Assembly (NCBI RefSeq): GCF_026020075.1 | Contig: NZ_CP102772.1 | Span: 1,054,001 to 1,118,000, forward strand | Direction of reading: 5' to 3' | From: Bosea sp. NBC_00550 | Lineage (GTDB): Bacteria; Pseudomonadota; Alphaproteobacteria; Rhizobiales; Beijerinckiaceae | Length of the DNA: 64,000 nucleotides | Part shown: positions 24,650 to 33,826 of the stretch, one piece after another | Numbering within the stretch: position 1 is the first letter of the stretch | Layout of the letters: the number at the start of each line of letters is the position of its first letter | Made by a program: the position numbers and the translations under genes | Notes under the pieces: model-generated | Database searches by the model: none | Told to the model about the DNA's origin: nothing | Seen by the model: the letters and a program-made list of their open reading frames with translations, nothing else

Positions 24650-24840
24650 GTGAATCAGAGACAACTCGACTGTTTCACCCGCATCGCCGAACTCGGGAGC
24701 TTCCGCAAAATTTCCGAAGCGCTGAGATCGCCCAACCCGCCCTCACACGCCATATGCAACACTTGGAAGAGGAATTGGGAGTCCAGCTTTTCTTCTTCCA
24801 CGGTTCGACCGCCATGCCATCGAAATCCGTGTTGCCGACA
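24650..24840 (+). pseudogene. Decayed LysR-family regulator (N-terminal fragment)
   Basis: A GTG at 24650 opens MNQRQLDCFTRIAELGSFRK and EALRS; a one-base loss near 24728 then moves the frame to IAQPALTRHMQHLEEELGVQ and LFFFHG. Together these form a normal LysR helix-turn-helix, but the approximately 240-residue effector domain is missing and the frame closes soon after. The fragment begins 87 bp after the intact LysR gene. It is a remnant of a different LysR protein, since the helix sequences differ. Confidence 0.75.
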
Positions 24841-25490
24841 CCTAGGAATGCATCGAAGCGGACCTCGCCATTGCCGCAGCAATCATCGCAGCGGTTAGGC
24901 AGCTGTATCTAAACGAAGCTGCCTTTCATGCGCCGTTGGATACCAGCCGCCTCGTCAGTATCGTCGCTGCATCGTACGGGCGGAAGACGCCCTCATCGAC
25001 GATCCGGATTATCTTTCCGCCCTCGGGCCGATCGGGAAACGCATGCACTGCTGGCGAGCTTGGCGCAATCTGCTCGGGCACGCGGCTGACGGAAACGGGG
25101 CATCCCATTGGGAGAGCCTCCTTCGGGCCGGCACGATTGCGAGCAGAATCGAGCACGCACTCGGAACTTGCCCTTCCAGAAAGCGGATCGCGTCAGTCTA
25201 TCGAGAATGTCTGACTGCCTCGCCAATGGACATCGTTCCGAGGCCAAACTTTTGCTCGCCACAGGGCGATAGACCTCGCTCGGTGCCTAGCTGGCCCCGC
25301 TTTCGGGCAGCGCGCCAATGGGCAGAACCGGCGCGCTGCGAAGGCCCACGTCTTTGAGCGAGGGGCGTCAGCTTACTTCATTTCAGGCGTTCGGGGCCGG
25401 ATAGCGAGCAGTCCGTCATGGGCGACTCGTATTCCAGCGGTTGATTCGTTAGCATAGCAGACGTGAGTTGCGTAGCGATGAGGTGGTGTC
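24841..25490. other. Non-coding stretch with no supported gene
   Basis: Small open frames exist on both strands (for instance 24926-25156 leftward and 24936-25214 rightward), but none has a ribosome site plus a recognisable product. The stretch follows a decayed gene and probably contains further degraded coding sequence. Confidence 0.4.
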
Positions 25491-25736
25491 ATGCCGAATG
25501 CCCACGCCGTGATGATCTCGTCTTATGAACAGCGGAAGGCTGCTGTGCTGCGAGCTGCACAGCTGATCTCGTCCTCAAGTGGCTCTGACGGGGAGTGGGA
25601 ATTCGAGATGCTGATCGAGGCTATCGCGGATTTCGACATCCGCCAGGAAGCTGTCGGCTTCATTGAGATCCCTACGGCTTTCATGCAATTCCTTTCCAGT
25701 GCGCATCAGAGCCGGGTTGCAAGCAGCCGTCGCTGA
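25491..25736 (+). CDS. Hypothetical small protein (81 aa)
   Basis: ATG 25491 is preceded by GAGGTGGTGTC, a reasonable ribosome site. The 81 residues are amphipathic: a helix-rich start (ISSYEQRKAAVLRAAQLIS), an acidic middle (GEWEFEMLIEAIADFD) and no membrane segment or signal. I recognise no family. It stands alone in a degraded region, so it may not be expressed. Confidence 0.4.
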   Translation: MPNAHAVMISSYEQRKAAVLRAAQLISSSSGSDGEWEFEMLIEAIADFDIRQEAVGFIEIPTAFMQFLSSAHQSRVASSRR

Positions 25737-26302
25737 GATAAAAAGCTGCTCGTTAGGCCGCGCGCCGCGGTTCCTGGCCGCCGCGGAGTACGCGTGACAT
25801 AGCCTTGCTGGCTCTATTCGCGTTCTCCCTCCAGGCCTTCGCGAGGCCCCTTGCCGAGTTGAAGCAGCGCTCGCTGCTGGTCTATGGGGCGAAAGCTACG
25901 CAGTTCTTCCGCGCAGATGAGTATCATGCGCTGGACGGCAATATTCTTGCGAGCTCAAGGGGCTGAGGGCTGGCGGTAACCCTTGCTGTTCCCCGGATGC
26001 CAATCGCACATTTCGAATAGCGGTCCTGAATGCGGAGAACGCGGCATTCTCCGAAATAGGCTTCTTCTTCCCGGAGCACCGTCGCCCATCTCACTCTTTT
26101 TCGCTGGGACCGCTGGGCCATGATGCTGTATTGATCTCGGCTCACGCACTTCAAACGCAATTCGGCTGATGAGAATGGTCCAGCAGGACTTGCGTCCGGA
26201 ATGTTAACAGCCGCTCCAGTATGCTAAGCGAAATCGAGGACAATAGAGCTGCACTTGGCAGTTCGAGTGCGCAAGTGAGTTCGATCGGTCAGGGTGAGTA
26301 GT
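25737..26302. other. Sparse region before the L,D-transpeptidase
   Basis: About 565 bp with no solid gene apart from a possible decayed PilZ-like frame at 25924-26121. It should contain the promoter for the rightward L,D-transpeptidase gene. Confidence 0.35.
25924..26121 (-). pseudogene. Possible PilZ-domain fragment
   Basis: From ATG 26121 the frame starts MAQRSQRKRVRWATVLREEE and then FGECRVL, resembling the basic RxxxR start and first strand of PilZ domains. The expected D/NxSxxG motif is not in the same frame; an adjacent frame gives SPHSGPLFEM at the right place. A frameshifted PilZ gene is possible but weakly supported. Confidence 0.3.
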
Positions 26303-26809
26303 ATGCGGAAGCAGCGGATTTTCTTGTCGACGCTCCTGGCGGCAATCCTGGCATCACCAGTCGTCAGCGCGCGAGAGGTCGTTTCCTATGCCGGCAATGA
26401 GGAGCCAGGCTCGATTGTTATCAGGACAAAAGACAGGAGATTGTATCTGGTTTTGGACGACGGCACGGCCATCCAATATCGCGTGGCAGTTGGCAGGTCG
26501 ACGAAGCAATGGATAGGCGCTGTTAGAATTGAAGGGAAGTATGTCGAGCCGGCCTGGTCTCCGCCCGATGAAATAAAGCGTGACAACCCAAGCATCCCTG
26601 ACGTGATTGCTGGAGGATCTCCACGAAATCCCATGGGCGCCCGGGCGATGACCCTGTCAGGGGGAGGGCAATATGCTATTCATGGAACGAATAGACCCGA
26701 TTCCGTCGGAACTTTCGCATCGTATGGATGCTTTCGCATGCTAAACGACGATATAATCGATCTTTTCAAGCGAGTTCCGGTTGGGACACCGGTTATTGTG
26801 CTGCGATAG
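26303..26809 (+). CDS. L,D-transpeptidase (YkuD domain)
   Basis: The 168-residue protein has a Sec signal (FLSTLLAAILASPVVSA) and a YkuD catalytic domain over the remainder. The active site HGTNRPDSVGTFASYGCFRM contains the conserved His, Ser, Gly, the nucleophilic Cys and Arg. It would form 3-3 peptidoglycan cross-links or attach proteins to peptidoglycan in the periplasm. The ATG at 26303 has AGGGTG upstream; a GTG at 26294 would add three residues. It converges with the exported protein at 26925-27602. Confidence 0.9.
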   Translation: MRKQRIFLSTLLAAILASPVVSAREVVSYAGNEEPGSIVIRTKDRRLYLVLDDGTAIQYRVAVGRSTKQWIGAVRIEGKYVEPAWSPPDEIKRDNPSIPDVIAGGSPRNPMGARAMTLSGGGQYAIHGTNRPDSVGTFASYGCFRMLNDDIIDLFKRVPVGTPVIVLR

Positions 26810-26924
26810 GACGGCAAACCGGTTGCGGCCGGGCTATTTTGCCAACATCGAAGGAAAGGCTGTCGGCCGTAGAATCGCCAATGCCGTCGCGAATCAAGCA
26901 GGAGCAGCCGGCGGCCAGCTTGAT

Positions 26925-27602
26925 TTACCGATAGCGATGAGCCGAAAACTGTGGCTCGATAAACTTACGACTGTTGAGAGAACGAAGGCTAGATATATAC
27001 TCTGCAGGATATAGAAGCGTATTATCCGGGGCCTTCATTCCCATGAATGTAGCAACCTCACCCACCCAGCGATTGCAATTATATAGGACAGCATGCCACA
27101 TCGTGGCAGTCCTTTGTTTGCGCTTGATGTAGGCTGAAACTCTCCGATATTGCGCTTCATCCAGTACGACGCGGAATCTATTGGAAATGTACTGGTCTTC
27201 CAAATCACCATCGCTCGGACCCGTTTCTGCCGGCACCGGAACGACGTGTCCTACCGACCAGAGTTGCGGTCCCTCGCCTGCGGGATGAAGGCCGGCGACT
27301 TGATCTGCCGTTACAGAGCCCACTTCGCCTCTCGCGTTAAGGCGCCCATGGACCAAGAACGTGTGGCCATAGCTTAGAGCGTACCGGGAACGAAACTCGA
27401 CGAAATATAGCGCTTTCTCGCGCGACAACTGTGGCGACGCAGGTGCCGAAGCCGTTGCCGCCGACGGGGAGGTTTGGCCGATATCGTGGTAACTGCCGCG
27501 ATCGCGCGCGCCCGCTCCATCGTGGCCGGATACGAGTAAAGCGCTCGACAGGCCGAACGCCAGGATCCAAGAGCGAGCCGAGGGTTTTTTGCCAAACCAC
27601 AT
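26925..27602 (-). CDS. Exported protein with conserved His and Cys, possible NlpC/P60-like fold
   Basis: The 225-residue protein has an N-terminal hydrophobic signal or anchor (WILAFGLSSALLVSG) and a compact domain from about residue 60. It contains YALSYGHTFLVHGRL, LHPAGEGPQLWSVGHVVPVP and MWHAVLYNCNRWVGEVATFM. An early YGHxxxxHG block and a late NC motif followed by a helix recall circularly permuted papain-like (LRAT/NlpC) proteins, where His and Cys are catalytic. That is an inference from the pattern, not an established assignment. GGGAGG supports ATG 27602. A hairpin and a small lipoprotein gene lie upstream. Confidence 0.55.
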   Translation of the reverse strand: MWFGKKPSARSWILAFGLSSALLVSGHDGAGARDRGSYHDIGQTSPSAATASAPASPQLSREKALYFVEFRSRYALSYGHTFLVHGRLNARGEVGSVTADQVAGLHPAGEGPQLWSVGHVVPVPAETGPSDGDLEDQYISNRFRVVLDEAQYRRVSAYIKRKQRTATMWHAVLYNCNRWVGEVATFMGMKAPDNTLLYPAEYISSLRSLNSRKFIEPQFSAHRYR

Positions 27603-27677
27603 CGCAGACCTCCCGATCAGGCAAACACCTAGCTGCGGAATCTCCGCACGCAAAATTGCGTATTGCTATTCCATGGA

Positions 27678-27705
27678 GAAAGCGGCCGATTACTCGGCCG
27701 CTTTC
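27678..27705 (-). terminator. Hairpin terminator after the small lipoprotein gene
   Basis: A perfect 12-bp stem (GAAAGCGGCCGA / TCGGCCGCTTTC) with a 4-base loop lies 13 bp beyond the leftward lipoprotein stop. It is GC-rich with a short T-run, adequate for intrinsic termination. Confidence 0.75.
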
Positions 27706-27718
27706 ATTATTAGCGAAG

Positions 27719-27844
27719 CTAGCCCTTAGTTACGATAGGGGCAGCGACCGGCGGGGGGGCTTTACCCTTCCCCTTACCGATAGAGGCGCATCCGCCAACG
27801 CTGATCAGTGCAACAGATACGGCCAACACTACGATTGTTTTCAT
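27719..27844 (-). CDS. Small lipoprotein (41 aa)
   Basis: ATG 27844, preceded by GAGGGCG, opens a 41-codon frame: signal MKTIVVLAVSVALISVGGC with lipobox VGGC at Cys19, then a Lys/Gly/Pro-rich tail (GKGKGKAPPPVAAP). The product resembles the short entericidin-like or spacer lipoproteins common in alphaproteobacteria, but the family is not certain. It is a monocistronic unit with its own terminator. Confidence 0.65.
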   Translation of the reverse strand: MKTIVVLAVSVALISVGGCASIGKGKGKAPPPVAAPIVTKG

Positions 27845-28091
27845 CGGTTCGCCCTCAGTTAACAAGCCCACTCTCAGCCCTGCGCAATTTTTATTCTAGT
27901 GCAATTGCGCAACACGGTGCCGAACAATTTAGCATCAAATCGTCGTGTGGCACACGCTAACGATCTCAGATGCTATTCGCAATTTCAACTGGCAAAAGAT
28001 CGATTGGCGGTCTTACGACGAATTAAGGTTGCCAAATGACACAGGTGGTGCGGCAACTCGGCGTCAATTTTGCCATCCTTCTGTCATTTCG

Positions 28092-28694
28092 TCAGCGTGG
28101 CGCGCGCGGGCGGTTCGCGCGTGGGATGATGCGGCCGGTTCGCTTTATGTAATCTGCGTACTCGTGCCCGAATGCTTCATTCATCAATTTTTCTTCCTCG
28201 CTCACGCGAAATAAATAAAGCGTACCAAACCCGACCAGGCCGGCGGGGCCGGCAATCCAGTTGGGTAAAAGGAGGGCCTGCGCAATCGCCCATAGCCAAA
28301 AAGCTGAATACATCGGATGGCGTACGTAAGTATAAACGCCATCGGTAACTAACTTGTGGCTCTCTCGAACGTCTAGAGAGACGGACCAGTTTCTCCCCAA
28401 GGAGCGGTGAGTGAGATAAAAAAGCAGCAAAGCCGCTGCTGACGCAGCTGCTCCCGCCCAAGCTAATGAGGGTTGGAACGCGTACGTTGCAAAACGCGGA
28501 AACCCAAAGGCTACATAGGCGAAAGGCAAAATCCCGAGGCCGGTAAAGGAAATGCAGAGCAAAATTCGCTCCTTACCCCCTCGCGCGGAACGGGAAATCG
28601 GTGTCCGACGAGAGCGCCGCTCATGAGGAATCCGAACGATGTACCAGCCAATCGCGAGAAAGAGGTAGATCGCTTTCGCTATCGAAAGGGTCAT
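28092..28694 (-). CDS. Isoprenylcysteine carboxyl methyltransferase-family membrane protein
   Basis: The 200-residue protein has about five membrane helices and the C-terminal ICMT/PEMT signature: LVTDGVYTYVRHPMYSAFWL and VSEEEKLMNEAFGHEYADY followed by RTGRIIP. In this superfamily the RHPxY and EE motifs bind S-adenosylmethionine at the membrane face. Bacterial members methylate varied small or lipid substrates; there is no prenylated protein here, so the substrate is unknown. The ATG overlaps the stop of the hydrolase gene by 4 bases, so the two are co-translated. Confidence 0.85.
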   Translation of the reverse strand: MTLSIAKAIYLFLAIGWYIVRIPHERRSRRTPISRSARGGKERILLCISFTGLGILPFAYVAFGFPRFATYAFQPSLAWAGAAASAAALLLFYLTHRSLGRNWSVSLDVRESHKLVTDGVYTYVRHPMYSAFWLWAIAQALLLPNWIAGPAGLVGFGTLYLFRVSEEEKLMNEAFGHEYADYIKRTGRIIPRANRPRAPR

Positions 28695-29938
28695 TTCCTT
28701 GCCGTCCCGCCTTTGAGATCGCAGGCAAAGTCACCCGAATCGATCAATTGACCCTCAGTATCGAAATAATCCATAGCGCCTCGCTCCGATTGCGCAATGC
28801 ACTCTGCCGGAAGCGGTCCGCAGGCTGTCATAAAGTAATCGTAGGGAGCCCGTCGATCGTTACCTCTCACAAATTGACAGTGCATCTTGTACCAGTTCTT
28901 CCGAATCCGCGGATAGCGTCCCGGTGCTATCATCCGTCTTATGCTGACATTCCGAACAAGCGGAGAGCTGGCCGGGCGAAGTTTCAGGTCTCGTAGCATC
29001 TCTGCGCCGAAAAAATTCATTACGTCGGAGCGAGCCCTGTAATCTACCCAAAGCACGTCAAGATTGGAGCTTACCCGCCCGATTGCAGCACGAAATCCAG
29101 ATGCCGCGCGATGGAGCCCGATTTTGAGGGTTGAAGCTCCGACGGAAAAGAAGGCTAGCCTGCGGGGGTTGCCCGATTGATCGAGTTGAATTTTCATCGC
29201 CCGATCGATGAGGTCGATGGCAAGAACGGCGCCCAGGCTGTGCCCTATGATAAGAACCTCGTCGGCCTGATCGGCTGGGGCATTGCGCGCGATTTCCTCC
29301 GCGATACGCTGTAAGCGGTCGCTGAGAATACTATCCCCTTTTCGTATGTATCTATGTGAGAATATCCAATCCTCAATCAGAATGTTAAGATATAGCAATC
29401 TGTCAGCTGCGTATAATGTAGCGTATAACGAAATCAATAAAGTCAGGATTGCTGCGAAGTAGCTTCCGGTGGAGTTCAGAGTGAATGCCGCCGCCGCTGC
29501 AGAGACAGAGCCGGCCAGCGCCAAAATCAAAATCGGATAGAGGAAAAACAGTGCATATCGCCAACTGGATCGGAGATATGCCGTGAACGCCCCTGCAACC
29601 AGAAAATCGCAGAATGCGATAACTGCGGGCACTAGACGGCGCCATGTTGGTTGCACGCCTGCGCCGACGATCACATCGTCCCACCTGACGAGACGCATCT
29701 CGATTTCGGTACGCCAGTTCAAGCCCGACGCGGAAACCTGCCACGAGGCGAGATCTCCGCTTACTTCGAGTTCGGTCGTTGATGCATGTGTTCCCCACGC
29801 GCGTTCGAAGCGTCGCAGCTCCCTGGTGAAGCGCTCGAACACTGCCGACGGGGGCGCCGGGTCGTAGCCGCCGATATGATAGACTCGGCGCCTTCGGACG
29901 TGAGTTTCGGTCGTTCCCGAAGTTCCGGTCAGTGCCAT
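28691..29938 (-). CDS. Membrane-anchored alpha/beta-hydrolase (lipase-like)
   Basis: The 415-residue protein has an N-terminal soluble part with HIGGYDPAPPSAVFERFTRE (oxyanion-type start), about four membrane helices (residues 110-210) and then a lipase-type nucleophile elbow DEVLIIGHSLGAVLAIDLID. The serine of GHSLG would be catalytic; the Asp and His partners are not obvious by eye. A TTG at 29989 would lengthen it, but ATG 29938 is preferred. With the methyltransferase it forms a two-gene unit, perhaps a methyl-ester make/break pair, though that is speculation. Confidence 0.65.
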   Translation of the reverse strand: MALTGTSGTTETHVRRRRVYHIGGYDPAPPSAVFERFTRELRRFERAWGTHASTTELEVSGDLASWQVSASGLNWRTEIEMRLVRWDDVIVGAGVQPTWRRLVPAVIAFCDFLVAGAFTAYLRSSWRYALFFLYPILILALAGSVSAAAAAFTLNSTGSYFAAILTLLISLYATLYAADRLLYLNILIEDWIFSHRYIRKGDSILSDRLQRIAEEIARNAPADQADEVLIIGHSLGAVLAIDLIDRAMKIQLDQSGNPRRLAFFSVGASTLKIGLHRAASGFRAAIGRVSSNLDVLWVDYRARSDVMNFFGAEMLRDLKLRPASSPLVRNVSIRRMIAPGRYPRIRKNWYKMHCQFVRGNDRRAPYDYFMTACGPLPAECIAQSERGAMDYFDTEGQLIDSGDFACDLKGGTARK

Positions 29939-30109
29939 AGCTTTACCGCTTCGTTCGATAACGGAGCTGCTTCCTTGAACCCAATTCAAAGCGCGGCAGC
30001 GATATAGCTAAGGGATCCGAGCCGGTGGGAGGCGTTCGCCGGCATAGCCCGAGTGCGAGAACCGATCATTTCCTGACCCAACGCTGTCTCCGAAAAACCG
30101 GCGGCACTT

Positions 30110-30874
30110 TCAAGAGTTGAACGCTGTCCCAGCGTTTAACCGGTTGAGTTCGCATGAAATCTGCTTGGCTGCTTCGAGGATATTCTCGGCCAGTTCCGAA
30201 ATAGATTCCGATTCTACCCAGTTTGATGGGCCCGATATACCGATCGCAGCCTCGACAACTCCACCGCTGTATCGAATCGGCGCGGCGATTTCGCACCTCA
30301 TTTTTCCCGTTTCGTCGAAATTAACAGCGAATCCTCGCGCGTGAATCATCTCAAGTTCGCTCCGGAACGATTCAGCATCGAATTGCCCCCGTGCCTCGCC
30401 AACAGTCCTAGCCTCCACTTCACTGATAACTTGTGGAGATTGAAATGCCAGGATCGCCATTCCGGCAGCGCAATTCTGAACTGGTACTTTGCTGCCAACC
30501 TCAAATTCAGTCACAGTTGGTCCTGGCGCGTTAATGCAGGCCGCGATAACGACTTCTAGATCAGCGATCACCGCCACGCATGCGGACTCGCGCGTTTCCA
30601 TCACCAGCTTTGAAAGATGTCGTTCCGAAACACGTTTCAGATCAGCTGCGTCCTTGAGGCAAAACCCCAAGCTCCACAGTTTGGGTGACAGCGCTACGCG
30701 AGAAGAATGTCGCGATATCGAGACGTATCGCGACATTTCAAGAATCTTCAGCGTATTCTGGACGGTGTCCTCGTCGAAGTGAGTTTGAGAGCTTAACTGA
30801 CTGACAGTGCTGGGGCAATTACTGCTGGCTAAAGCCTCAAGGACCGCCAAACCTTCTTCGAACGTCACGTTCAT
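30110..30874 (-). CDS. IclR-family transcriptional regulator
   Basis: The 254-residue protein has an IclR winged helix (residues 1-65: NVTFEEGLAVLEALASSNCP, FDEDTVQNTLKILEMSRYV) and a GAF-like effector domain (about 75-245) with VPVQNCAAGMAILAF and ARGFAVNFDETGKMRCEIAAP, the latter with the family G.a...E pattern. ATG 30874 and GTG 30886 are both possible. No partner gene is adjacent; targets may be in the amino-acid/peptide island to the right or elsewhere. Confidence 0.85.
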   Translation of the reverse strand: MNVTFEEGLAVLEALASSNCPSTVSQLSSQTHFDEDTVQNTLKILEMSRYVSISRHSSRVALSPKLWSLGFCLKDAADLKRVSERHLSKLVMETRESACVAVIADLEVVIAACINAPGPTVTEFEVGSKVPVQNCAAGMAILAFQSPQVISEVEARTVGEARGQFDAESFRSELEMIHARGFAVNFDETGKMRCEIAAPIRYSGGVVEAAIGISGPSNWVESESISELAENILEAAKQISCELNRLNAGTAFNS

Positions 30875-32389
30875 GGCTGAGCTCACGATCTTACGGTGGT
30901 TGAGAATTCATGTCCGTTTCACCGGAAAGGCCAGGCACAGCGGATGCGTCCTCCAGGGCGCTCGCTCGCATCGGTTGTCAGCACATCGTCGCGTATTGGG
31001 TGCACTCGCAAGGAGTGTGATCCGATCGACAATCCGGGGCTAGAGCAATTTGAACCGCTCCCCAGCTTTATGACGGCCGGCGGGCCCCCCTTCTGCTTCT
31101 AATTCATTGTAATTGAATAGAATTGTCTCGCATACTCGACATGGCAGTTATTGAATTTTAAAAGCTTGAAAACGGCGTCGCGCCACGCGAAGAGCCTAAA
31201 TCCATTTATCGAGGAGACTTGGACGGCGATCCTCGTCGTCGATTTTGGAGCCACAGCGAATCAAATCCAAGATTGTCTACCGTTCTCCGCCTAACAGTGA
31301 TGTGCGCGGCCGTAAGCTGAGGCCGCGGTATTACGTATCTTCTCCTTGTGGCTCAGGACGTTCAAAAGATCGCACGCCATATGAAACGGCATCCTTGCGT
31401 GGATCGGCGGTAGGATGAGTGTTGCCCAAATTGACCCGAGGAACTGCTCTGCCTAAGGCGCCGGTACCTCCTACGATGCGCTGGGCCCAGGGCCGACGGT
31501 CATCTCACTGTGATTGACCTGAGCGCTCCGGAAGAGAACGCTTTTTCAGAATGGCCAAGAAAGGCCGAGCTGATAGCACAAGCAGAACAGGCGGAAAGCG
31601 GACCTTGCCGACGTCCGCAACGGGCTAGCTGGAGAATCTCTCGGGTCTAGCCAAGTTTGATCCGCTCGGCCTCGTCCCGCCGACAAGGAAAGCGGTGAGA
31701 GCGCCGCAACACTATGCCTCAGCTCTTCAGCTGACGCGCCGTGTAATCAACTGTAGCCGGTTGTGGATCCGCAGATATTGCACTTCCGCCAGGTGCGGGC
31801 GCGCGAAAGGTGGCGTTGCCGCATCGCCGCAGCTCGCACGGTACGCTGTCTATTTCCCTCTGATGAGGGGTTAATCTCGCTTTGGGCGATTGAAGAAGCC
31901 GTTCACGCAGAGGCGGCATCTTGAGCCGCTCGGCAAAGAGCGCTCCGAGCTCTTCGTACAGGTGTTCAACGATCTCGCCGCGGCTCACTATGAAATCGGC
32001 CACCTGCCTATGAAACGAGCGACTGAAGAGTGAGAGGGAAGGCTTTGGAGGTCTCCAGCGTCGATTCCCGGCAGGGCCGAAATCTAAAAAACTGATCGCA
32101 AAAAGTGCAAGGAGCCGCTGTTGTTTACACAATGCCAGTTAGTCGGCAGCCAAGGGAATGCTAAGCCCTTGAAAACTTGCCCTCTATCGCTCTCTTTACG
32201 GTTTTCCGTTCGTCTCTTTCCGTTCTAGCTCGACCTGTGGATTCATCGTCTCCGAGTCGCTGTAATAGCGCTTGAATGGCGCACTCCTGCGGCCATTTTT
32301 GCGATGAGGAGCATGTTCCGAACGGGTCAGTGTGCTCGATCGTCGGCCGGGTCGTCTTGGACCGGATGTGATCCGGGTGCGTTCGACCG
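30875..32389. other. 1.5-kb gene-poor stretch
   Basis: Between the IclR gene and the end of the amino-acid ABC operon I find no gene with a ribosome site and recognisable product. The longest frame (31719-32132 leftward, 137 codons) has a composition unlike its neighbours and no known motif. A GTTTC-N4-GAAAG palindrome at 30915-30929 may belong to the IclR promoter. The stretch probably contains old, degraded coding DNA. Confidence 0.4.
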
Positions 32390-33166
32390 TCAGTTCCGAG
32401 TATTGCGCAGAAATTCCGCCAGCCGGGTGCTCCGGGGATTGCCGAAGATATCCGCGGGCGGGCCGTCCTCGACGATCCGCCCCTGTTCCATGAAGACGAC
32501 GCGGCTGGAGACGTCACGGGCGAAGCGCATCTCATGCGTCACGATCAGCAGCGTCGCTCCGTCGTCTGCGATGCTCTTCACGGTGTTCAGCACTTCCTGC
32601 ACCAGTTCCGGGTCGAGCGCCGAGGTCACCTCGTCGAGCAGCACGAGCTTGGGGTTCATCGCGAGCGCGCGGGCGATGGCGACGCGCTGCTGCTGGCCGC
32701 CGGAGAGCTGGCTCGGATGGTGATCGGCCCGCGCCGCGAGACCGACGCGGGCGAGCCACGTCTCCGCGATGGCGCGTGCCTCGGCCCTGGGACGCTTCTG
32801 CACCTTGCGCAGGCCCAGCATGATGTTGCCGGCCGCCGTCAGATGCGGGAACAGGTTGAAGCTCTGGAAGACCATGCCGGTCATCGAGCGCTGGCGCGAA
32901 AGCTCGCGGTCGCCCAGCCGATGGCGGCGCTCATTCGCCGAGCGATAGCCGATCGTCTCGCCGTCGAGCACGATGTCGCCGCCCTGATATTCCTCCAGCA
33001 GGTTGACGCAGCGCAGCAACGTGGTCTTGCCCGAGCCGCTGGAGCCGATGATCGAGACCACCTCGCGCTGGTTGAGGTCGAGGTCGACCCCCTTGAGCAC
33101 TTCGACGGGGCCGAACCGCTTCGTCAGGCCACGGATCGCGAGAAGGGGCTGCCGATTGTCGTCCAT
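32390..33166 (-). CDS. Polar amino-acid ABC transporter ATPase
   Basis: The 258-residue protein is a GlnQ/HisP-type ATPase: Walker [18 protein letters not shown]-loop [14 protein letters not shown], signature [17 protein letters not shown], Walker [15 protein letters not shown] and the H-loop in [12 protein letters not shown]. The start at 33166 overlaps the permease stop (TGATG). It powers uptake through the two permeases encoded before it. The gene is last in a leftward four-gene operon. Confidence 0.93.
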   Translation of the reverse strand: MDDNRQPLLAIRGLTKRFGPVEVLKGVDLDLNQREVVSIIGSSGSGKTTLLRCVNLLEEYQGGDIVLDGETIGYRSANERRHRLGDRELSRQRSMTGMVFQSFNLFPHLTAAGNIMLGLRKVQKRPRAEARAIAETWLARVGLAARADHHPSQLSGGQQQRVAIARALAMNPKLVLLDEVTSALDPELVQEVLNTVKSIADDGATLLIVTHEMRFARDVSSRVVFMEQGRIVEDGPPADIFGNPRSTRLAEFLRNTRN

Positions 33167-33819
33167 CAATGCTGCCCCACGCGTCTTTCGACGATCTTGC
33201 CGATCTGATCCAGCAGGATGTTGATCGCCAGATAGAGGATGCCGGCGAAGAGATAGAACTGGATGGTCATGAAGTTGCGGCCGATGATCTCCTGCGTCTT
33301 GAGCAGGAGTTCGCCGACGCCGATCATCGACAGCAGGCTCGAGCCCTTGATCAGCTCGACGCCGGTATTGATCCAGGGGGGCAGCGCGCTGCGGGCCGCC
33401 TGCGGCAGGAGCACATAGGCGAGGAGCTGCGGGAAGGTCAGTCCGATGCTGCGCCCGGCTTCAGCCTGCCCGGGCGGGATGGCCTGCAGCGAGCCGCGCA
33501 GCAACTCGCCGATATGCGCGCCCGCGAACAGCGACAGAGCGAGAATGCCGGCCTGCGTCGGGCCGAGGCTGAGGCCTGCCACGGAGGGAATGTAGAACGC
33601 GGCGAGGATCAGCACGAGCACGGGGGTGCCGCGCATGATGTCGACATAGAGCCGGAACGGCAGCCGCAGCCACCAGGGTGCATAGGAGAGCTGGATGCCG
33701 ACGAGCCCGCCCAGCAGCGTGCCGAACAGGATCGAGGCGGCCGCTATCGCGACGGTGAGGAGAAAACCGTCCCAGAGCGGCCAGCGGGCTATCCAGAGCT
33801 GATCGAGGAAAAGCTGCAT
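33166..33819 (-). CDS. Polar amino-acid ABC permease (second)
   Basis: The 217-residue HisM-type permease has five helices and the inner-membrane loop EAGRSIGLTFPQLLAYVLLP (EAA motif). A DIMRGTPVLVLILAAF segment is typical of this class. It pairs with the permease 7 bp upstream. Confidence 0.9.
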   Translation of the reverse strand: MQLFLDQLWIARWPLWDGFLLTVAIAAASILFGTLLGGLVGIQLSYAPWWLRLPFRLYVDIMRGTPVLVLILAAFYIPSVAGLSLGPTQAGILALSLFAGAHIGELLRGSLQAIPPGQAEAGRSIGLTFPQLLAYVLLPQAARSALPPWINTGVELIKGSSLLSMIGVGELLLKTQEIIGRNFMTIQFYLFAGILYLAINILLDQIGKIVERRVGQH

Positions 33820-33826
33820 GGCGCGC

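Noticed and set aside
24926-25214. Two overlapping opposite-strand small frames (76 and 92 codons)
   Set aside because: They are mutual shadows, neither has a good ribosome site or recognised domain, and they lie in a decayed region.
31220-31280. Short frame reading AILVVDFGA, resembling the start of GMP synthase
   Set aside because: Only about nine residues fit and the frame closes quickly; chance similarity cannot be excluded.
31719-32132. Leftward 137-codon frame in the gene-poor stretch
   Set aside because: No ribosome site, no motif, composition unlike neighbouring genes.
32151-32171. CAAGGG...CCCTTG inverted repeat beyond the amino-acid ABC operon as a terminator
   Set aside because: Only a 6-bp stem with a 9-base loop, more than 200 bp from the stop codon; too weak.
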